From positions 1 to 35,156 of the forward strand of contig CALENA010000042.1 of NCBI GenBank assembly GCA_937910875.1: a stretch of 35,156 nucleotides of DNA, written 5' to 3'. Below the pieces are notes generated by a model that was not told where the DNA came from, searched no databases, and saw only the letters and a program-made list of their open reading frames with translations. Below, one piece after another: positions 31,485 to 35,156 of this stretch (position 1 is the stretch's first letter; the number at the start of each line of letters is the position of its first letter). Made by a program: the position numbers and the translations under genes. The DNA is from an uncultured Desulfobulbaceae bacterium (lineage in GTDB: Bacteria > Desulfobacterota > Desulfobulbia > Desulfobulbales > Desulfocapsaceae).

Positions 31485-31868
31485 CTATTTTTTACCATAG
31501 ACCTGGGCAGGATCAAAAACCAGTTCACCGACCACCTGGGCACTCTCCATACTGACCCGGCGAAAAAAACAGGATCTGTAGCCCTTATGACAGGCCGCAC
31601 CACCCAACTGTTCAACCTTCAAGACAACGGTGTCCTCGTCGCAGTCGACCAGGATCTCGCGGATCATCTGGACATGGCCAGAGGTCTCGCCCTTGAGCCA
31701 CAACTGCTGACGCGACCGGCTCCAGAAATGGGCCTTGCCGCTCTCAAGGGTCTTGCCCCAGGCCTCTTCATTCATATAGGCCAGCATCAGCACCTCACCT
31801 GAGGCGTGATCCTGGACAATCGCGGGCAAAAGGCCATCAGCGGATTTATCAAAACGCAGCGCAAACAT
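31485..31868 (-). CDS. hisI: Phosphoribosyl-AMP cyclohydrolase (HisI)
   Basis: Third step of histidine synthesis: opens the adenine ring of phosphoribosyl-AMP; a cytoplasmic zinc and magnesium enzyme. The 127-residue protein is the single-domain form without the HisE pyrophosphohydrolase. Visible motifs are [38 protein letters not shown], the metal site [11 protein letters not shown] and [14 protein letters not shown]. The start ATG overlaps the stop of the small ORF upstream (TGATG), with AGGGG five bases before it; a GTG one codon earlier is also possible. Confidence 0.95.
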   Translation of the reverse strand: MFALRFDKSADGLLPAIVQDHASGEVLMLAYMNEEAWGKTLESGKAHFWSRSRQQLWLKGETSGHVQMIREILVDCDEDTVVLKVEQLGGAACHKGYRSCFFRRVSMESAQVVGELVFDPAQVYGKK

Positions 31869-32056
31869 CACGTCCCCTGTTCCTTCCTGTTCTCTTCCTG
31901 GCGCCTGAGCTCAGCAGCAGGTGATTCAAGCGCCTGCTCCCGGCCGATAAAATAAATCAGACACGAGGTCCTGAACTTACAATAATCCTTTGGGTGACGG
32001 CAAGCAGCCTCATCATAGCCCATGGTTTCATTATATTTTTCACAAATCAGCTGCAA
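31868..32056 (-). CDS. Small Cys-containing protein coupled to hisI, unknown function
   Basis: A 62-residue protein, [20 protein letters not shown] and onward, with four Cys; three of them in [14 protein letters not shown] suggest a small metal-binding knuckle. The end is a charged helix ([14 protein letters not shown]). Two TTG codons in tandem can start it (32059 and 32056). AAGGAG at 32062-32067 is five bases before the second, which is preferred; a later ATG at 32023 has no such site. Its TGA overlaps the hisI ATG. I recall similar small proteins in deltaproteobacterial genomes but cannot name a family. It heads the operon after the promoter at 32259-32287. Confidence 0.68.
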   Translation of the reverse strand: MQLICEKYNETMGYDEAACRHPKDYCKFRTSCLIYFIGREQALESPAAELRRQEENRKEQGT

Positions 32057-32258
32057 CAAAACTCCTTACCGGTCATGGGTCATGCCCGTGCAGATTTTCC
32101 TCTGCACACAGACCAGACTTTGGCTCCAGCCAGACTGATTCTGGCTTCATCAACCGCCCCCACCTTCCAAGACCTGTGATCATTCCAGAACCCCGGATTC
32201 AGACAGGTACTATCACGGTGCAGATAAACAAGCAATCAGTAGCTATTTGAAATTTTTC

Positions 32259-32287
32259 AGTGTATGCCGATGAAGCACCTTTGTCAA
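32259..32287 (-). promoter_or_regulatory. Promoter of the small ORF-hisI-hisG-engB operon
   Basis: On the - strand TTGACA (32287-32282), a 17-base spacer and TACACT (32264-32259) give a consensus -35 and a four-of-six -10 at ideal spacing. Transcription would start near 32252. Confidence 0.65.
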
Positions 32288-32361
32288 GAATCTGACGTCC
32301 AGCCAGTCAAAAAGATCTGTTTATCCCTGCCATCTGCAAGAGTGGAGGCACGGGGTCTTTC

Positions 32362-32383
32362 TTGGCATATCTGTTGGCATATC
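32362..32383. repeat. Tandem 12-bp repeat upstream of slyD
   Basis: TTGGCATATC occurs at 32362-32371 and again at 32374-32383 (12-base period), directly before the candidate -35 at 32384. It could be a regulator-binding site. Confidence 0.45.
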
Positions 32384-32412
32384 TTGCCAAACCAACTGCA
32401 ATCGGCTACCAT
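32384..32412 (+). promoter_or_regulatory. Candidate slyD promoter
   Basis: TTGCCA (32384-32389), 17 bases, TACCAT (32407-32412): five-of-six and four-of-six matches to the consensus. The MITE fragment lies between it and the gene, so it would be transcribed in the leader. Confidence 0.4.
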
Positions 32413-32434
32413 ATCAGGCTATTCAACAATATTC

Positions 32435-32489
32435 GTAACTGTTCAGCACCACCCCATCTTCGCCCATTCTGGCCTTCCCACATACACAA
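32435..32489 (+). mobile_element. MITE-like element, truncated third copy (55 bp)
   Basis: The 55 bases beginning GTAACTGTTCAGC match the left end of the element at 20465 with about six differences, up to CACATACACAA, and then stop without a right end. Near-identical 15-base direct repeats (TATTCAACAATATTC at 32420-32434; TATTCAACAATCTTC at 32490-32504) touch both sides. Confidence 0.75.
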
Positions 32490-32534
32490 TATTCAACAAT
32501 CTTCTTATTCTGCCAATAGGAGCACAAGCAATTC

Positions 32535-32981
32535 ATGAGCACAGTCCAGGAAAACGACACAGTAGCCATCAGTTACACAGGAAAACTTGCAAACGGACAG
32601 ATCTTTGCCTCTGCCACAGACGCCGAACCGATGATCGTGACCATCGGCAACAATGAACTCCCGCCAAGTCTGGAGAGTGCGCTGGTCGGCATGGAGGTCG
32701 GGGGAGAAAAAAAGGTAGTCCTTGAGCCGGACGAGGGATATGGACCACGAATGAAAGATCTGACCCAGACCATCGATGCCAGCGTGTTCAATGAAAGAAT
32801 CAAACCCCATGTGGGCCTGATTCTTTCACTCAAAGCTGAGCACGAAGGGGTAGAAACCATGATTCCGGCCACCATTGTCCAGATTGACGGAAGCGAAATC
32901 ACTGTTGACTACAACCACCCGCTGGCCGGTCATAATCTCACCTATACCGTCAGAATCGTGCGAATCGAAGAAAAGAACTGA
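32535..32981 (+). CDS. FKBP-type peptidyl-prolyl isomerase, SlyD-like
   Basis: A 148-residue cytoplasmic proline isomerase and chaperone. The FKBP core is split by an insert-in-flap domain as in SlyD: VAISYTGKLANGQIFASATD, then GMEVGGEKKVVLEPDEGYGPR, the insert (about residues 70-120) and NHPLAGHNLTYTVRIV closing the core. It lacks the His/Cys-rich metal-binding tail of E. coli SlyD, as do many non-enteric relatives. AGGAG lies 12 bases before the ATG, rather far. It is monocistronic and converges on ftsH; both handle protein folding or quality control, but the opposite orientation means no shared transcript. Confidence 0.9.
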   Translation: MSTVQENDTVAISYTGKLANGQIFASATDAEPMIVTIGNNELPPSLESALVGMEVGGEKKVVLEPDEGYGPRMKDLTQTIDASVFNERIKPHVGLILSLKAEHEGVETMIPATIVQIDGSEITVDYNHPLAGHNLTYTVRIVRIEEKN

Positions 32982-33047
32982 CCAGCATGGCTGGGCCTGA
33001 ATGGCCAGCCACTCCCAACCATGAACGTTCGTTTCTTCAACACGGCC
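32979..33047 (+). repeat. Dispersed intergenic repeat, copy 2 (69 bp)
   Basis: Matches 16034-16102 at roughly 86% identity without gaps (see copy 1). Its first bases are the TGA stop of the slyD-like gene, so the repeat abuts the coding end exactly. Confidence 0.8.
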
Positions 33048-33071
33048 AGGGATGTAATGTCCCTGGCCGTG
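33041..33071. terminator. Inverted repeat between convergent slyD and ftsH
   Basis: CACGGCCAGGGA (33041-33052) and TCCCTGGCCGTG (33060-33071) pair perfectly over 12 bases with a seven-base loop. There is no T-run directly after it; a T7 run occurs only at 33108-33114 at the end of ftsH. It may block transcription or protect 3' ends on both strands. Confidence 0.6.
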
Positions 33072-33112
33072 CCCGGATCAGGCCGCCTCATCCCGAGGGG
33101 CGCAGCCTTTTT

Positions 33113-34894
33113 TTACTCCACCGGTGAACCGATAATCCTGGTCAGATCGTCACGACCAATCGTCTCCTTTTCATGCAGGGCCTGGGTAATGTCTCGCAGA
33201 ACCTGCTCTTTTTCCTTGAGCATCACCCGCACCTGACCATAGGCCTCACCCACGATCTTATGCACCGCCTGATCAATCTTGAGTGCTGTTTCCTCGCTGA
33301 CCGGATAACGCATGCCTGTATTTTGATCTGTTGCAAATGACAGTGGCCCGATCTCAGAGTCCATTCCCCATTCACACACCATCTTCCGCGCCATGCCCGT
33401 GGCCCGTTCTATATCATTCCCGGCCCCGGTCGTAATATCATCAAAAATAATTTCTTCGGCCACCCGCCCACCCAAGAGGACACAGATTGTATTGTAGAGA
33501 TAACTCTTGGAATGGCTGTATTTCTCGTTCTCAGGCATCTGCATGGTGATCCCCAGGGCCTGGCCCCGAGGGATGATTGAGACCTTATGGACCGGATCGG
33601 CCCCTGGAAGCAGCCAGGCTACCAGGGCATGACCAGCCTCATGATAGGCCGTAATATTCTTTTCAGCCGGGGTAATGATCAAGGAGCGCCGCTCAGCGCC
33701 CATCATGACCTTATCCTTTGCCATATCCAGATGCGTATTGGTGACAATTCCATCACCATTGCCGCGCACAGACAACAGGGCCGCTTCGTTGACCATGTTG
33801 GCAAGCTCTGCACCACTGAATCCAGGCGTGCCCTTGGCGATCAATTTCCAGTCCACGTTGGGACCCACATGAATCTTGCTTCCGTGAACCTTGAGGATAT
33901 GCTCACGACCACGAACATCAGGGACCGGAACAATAATCTGCCGATCAAAACGACCCGGTCGCTTCAGGGCTGGATCAAGGATATCCGGGCGATTGGTGGC
34001 GGCAATCACGACCACTGTATCGTTGGCCTCAAACCCATCCATCTCCACCAGCAATTGGTTCAGTGTCTGTTCCCGCTCATCATTTCCCGAGGCAGCCCCG
34101 GCACTGCGATGACGCCCTACGGCATCAATCTCATCAATAAAAATAATACAGGGGGCCTTCTTCTTGGCCTCGGCAAAGAGATCACGAACGCGGGAGGCCC
34201 CGACCCCCACATACATCTCGACAAAATCAGAACCACTGATCGAATAAAAAGGCACTGCCGCCTCACCGGCAATGGCCTTGGCCAGCAAGGTCTTGCCTGT
34301 TCCGGGATCACCCGACAGCAGGACTCCCGTTGGAATGCGTGCACCGGTGGCGGTGAATTTCTCCGGGGTGCGCAAAAACTCGACAATCTCTACCAGTTCA
34401 TCCTTGGCCTCTTCAATGCCGGCCACATCCTTGAATTTAATAGAGGATTTCTCGCCATCGATCAAGCGGGCACGGCTCTTGCCAAGGGACATGAGGCGCC
34501 CTCCTCCCTTGCCATCAGAATTCTTGCGCATGAAAAAATACCAAACCCCCAAAAGCAACACCAGGGGAAGCCAGGTAAAAAGACTCCTGGCCATCCAACT
34601 CGGCTCATTGGAGGTGTGTGCCTCGACAGTCACACCCTTATTCAGAAAGGGGCCGACTTCGATACTGGTCGGCGGAACCACCGTGCGAAGGGTCTGACCA
34701 TCGCTGTCCTGCCAGCTGACCTGGTCGCCCTCAATATCAATATGGGTAATCGTACCGTTTTCAATTTTTTTCAGAAACTCTGAATAATGCACCGCTGTTT
34801 CATTGGCCCCGGGTCGCTGGATCATATTTATTCCCAGGACAATCACCAACCCAACCACCAGCCAGATGGCCAGATTCTTATAAAAATATTTCAA
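33113..34894 (-). CDS. ftsH: ATP-dependent zinc metalloprotease FtsH
   Basis: A 593-residue inner-membrane AAA+ protease that degrades misassembled membrane proteins and, in E. coli, RpoH and LpxC. Two membrane segments (about residues 8-25 and 104-120) flank a small periplasmic domain. The AAA module has Walker A GDPGTGKT (Lys201; Asp replaces the usual first Pro), Walker [16 protein letters not shown] and the second region of homology [20 protein letters not shown]; the protease has HEAGH (His418, Glu419, His422). The C-terminal tail is shorter than in E. coli. The start is set at TTG 34894, preceded by GGAGGTGA; an ATG at 34906 in frame would place that perfect ribosome binding site inside the coding sequence. 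Confidence 0.95.
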   Translation of the reverse strand: MKYFYKNLAIWLVVGLVIVLGINMIQRPGANETAVHYSEFLKKIENGTITHIDIEGDQVSWQDSDGQTLRTVVPPTSIEVGPFLNKGVTVEAHTSNEPSWMARSLFTWLPLVLLLGVWYFFMRKNSDGKGGGRLMSLGKSRARLIDGEKSSIKFKDVAGIEEAKDELVEIVEFLRTPEKFTATGARIPTGVLLSGDPGTGKTLLAKAIAGEAAVPFYSISGSDFVEMYVGVGASRVRDLFAEAKKKAPCIIFIDEIDAVGRHRSAGAASGNDEREQTLNQLLVEMDGFEANDTVVVIAATNRPDILDPALKRPGRFDRQIIVPVPDVRGREHILKVHGSKIHVGPNVDWKLIAKGTPGFSGAELANMVNEAALLSVRGNGDGIVTNTHLDMAKDKVMMGAERRSLIITPAEKNITAYHEAGHALVAWLLPGADPVHKVSIIPRGQALGITMQMPENEKYSHSKSYLYNTICVLLGGRVAEEIIFDDITTGAGNDIERATGMARKMVCEWGMDSEIGPLSFATDQNTGMRYPVSEETALKIDQAVHKIVGEAYGQVRVMLKEKEQVLRDITQALHEKETIGRDDLTRIIGSPVE

Positions 34895-34896
34895 TT

Positions 34897-34904
34897 TCAC
34901 CTCC
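34897..34904 (-). promoter_or_regulatory. Ribosome binding site deciding a TTG start for ftsH
   Basis: GGAGGTGA (34904-34897 on the - strand) is complementary to the 16S 3' end over eight bases and lies at ideal distance (five bases after GGAGG) from TTG at 34894. The upstream ATG at 34906 has only GAGGG three bases away. Confidence 0.6.
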
Positions 34905-34906
34905 AT

Positions 34907-35156
34907 AAACCCTCAAGGACTTATTTCAAGCCCAATTCAATTGTCCAGATCAGCCGACATCAGCCCGGTACAGACAGGAGAAATCAGCCAACAAATCAAC
35001 ACGTGCATACAACCACAGCCATCTCAAAAGGTAAAGAAAGGTCATATTAATAAGGAAGAAAAAGAACAGATGCAATGAAAAAATCACCTAAGGCCCAAAC
35101 AAGAAAAGCGAATTTAGGGCCGCCACCCGAAATTCGCTTCGCTTCTCGTCACCTGG
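34907..35156. other. Upstream region of ftsH to the window end
   Basis: AT-rich non-coding DNA with no complete gene. It must hold the ftsH promoter, but I see no clear hexamer pair. An inverted repeat closes the window. Confidence 0.4.
35106..35139. repeat. Inverted repeat at the window end
   Basis: AAGCGAATTT (35106-35115) and AAATTCGCTT (35130-35139) pair perfectly over 10 bases with a 14-base loop. It may be a dispersed repeat continuing beyond the window; GCTTCGCTTCTC follows. Confidence 0.55.

Larger units (their letters stand above)
32060..32534. other. Divergent intergenic region between the his operon and slyD
   Basis: The 475 bases hold the his-operon promoter (32259-32287), about 190 bases of untranslated leader with a small hairpin at 32129-32145 (GCCAGACTGATTCTGGC), a tandem repeat at 32362-32383, a possible slyD promoter (32384-32412) and a MITE fragment (32435-32489). 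The leader shows no run of His codons that would suggest classical attenuation. Confidence 0.55.

Noticed and set aside
20457-32504. Repeated GTAACT..CACCCCATCT units considered as a CRISPR array
   Set aside because: The copies are kilobases apart, have terminal inverted repeats and a target duplication, and show no regular spacers or cas genes.
33587-34783. 398-codon open frame on the + strand
   Set aside because: Antisense to ftsH, whose catalytic motifs are all present.

Overview
The window looks like a chromosomal segment of a Gram-negative anaerobe, most likely a deltaproteobacterium of the Desulfobulbales type (sulfate reducer or sulfur disproportionator). This is inferred, not shown by a marker gene. 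The hints are a Tat-exported Psr/Phs-like molybdopterin enzyme with a four-cluster ferredoxin partner, a periplasmic rhodanese lipoprotein with an apparent selenocysteine codon, long-form HisG, a two-CW protein, a TPR/beta-barrel outer-membrane protein, and heavy two-component signalling. There are no phage genes, no CRISPR, no rRNA and no tRNA that I could see.

Region 1 (1-7899, + strand) is a signalling cluster. It holds the end of an HD-GYP cyclic-di-GMP phosphodiesterase, a membrane sensor with two PAS domains and a GAF domain but no kinase, a 25-codon mini-ORF bridging two stop/start junctions, and a 1463-residue hybrid histidine kinase (HAMP-PAS-HisKA-HATPase-REC-REC-Hpt).

Region 2 (8234-14147) is the most interesting. 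A TorD-like chaperone, a Tat-dependent molybdopterin oxidoreductase and a 4x[4Fe-4S] subunit form an operon closed by a strong terminator. A 107-nt hairpin element and a small opposite-strand gene follow. Next, under its own promoter, comes a lipoprotein with three rhodanese domains. Its first catalytic loop contains an in-frame TGA where relatives carry Cys, followed by a stem-loop with a GGUCU apical loop, the bacterial SECIS signature. I read this as a single 438-residue selenoprotein, not as two genes or a pseudogene. Together these genes suggest periplasmic sulfur (polysulfide, thiosulfate or S0) chemistry.

Region 3 (14334-20381) is housekeeping: the ABC-F factor EttA, an orphan Hpt protein, TsaC, a PurD-PurE fusion, a TetR regulator with a palindrome over its own promoter, and GreA with a hairpin just upstream of its ribosome binding site.

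Region 4 (20699-26956, - strand) is a tightly packed set: an RpoH-type sigma factor, a DegT-family sugar aminotransferase and a 1349-residue TPR/beta-barrel outer-membrane protein. It suggests cell-surface polysaccharide assembly or export.

Region 5 (27515-35156) has lepA on +, then on - an operon (small Cys-rich protein, hisI, hisG, engB, two-CW protein), then slyD-like FKBP on + converging on ftsH on -. Three related MITE-like elements lie in intergenic DNA (20465, 29310, 32435). They share a GTAACTATTCAG end, and one has a perfect 8-bp target duplication. A second dispersed repeat occurs at 16034 and 32979.
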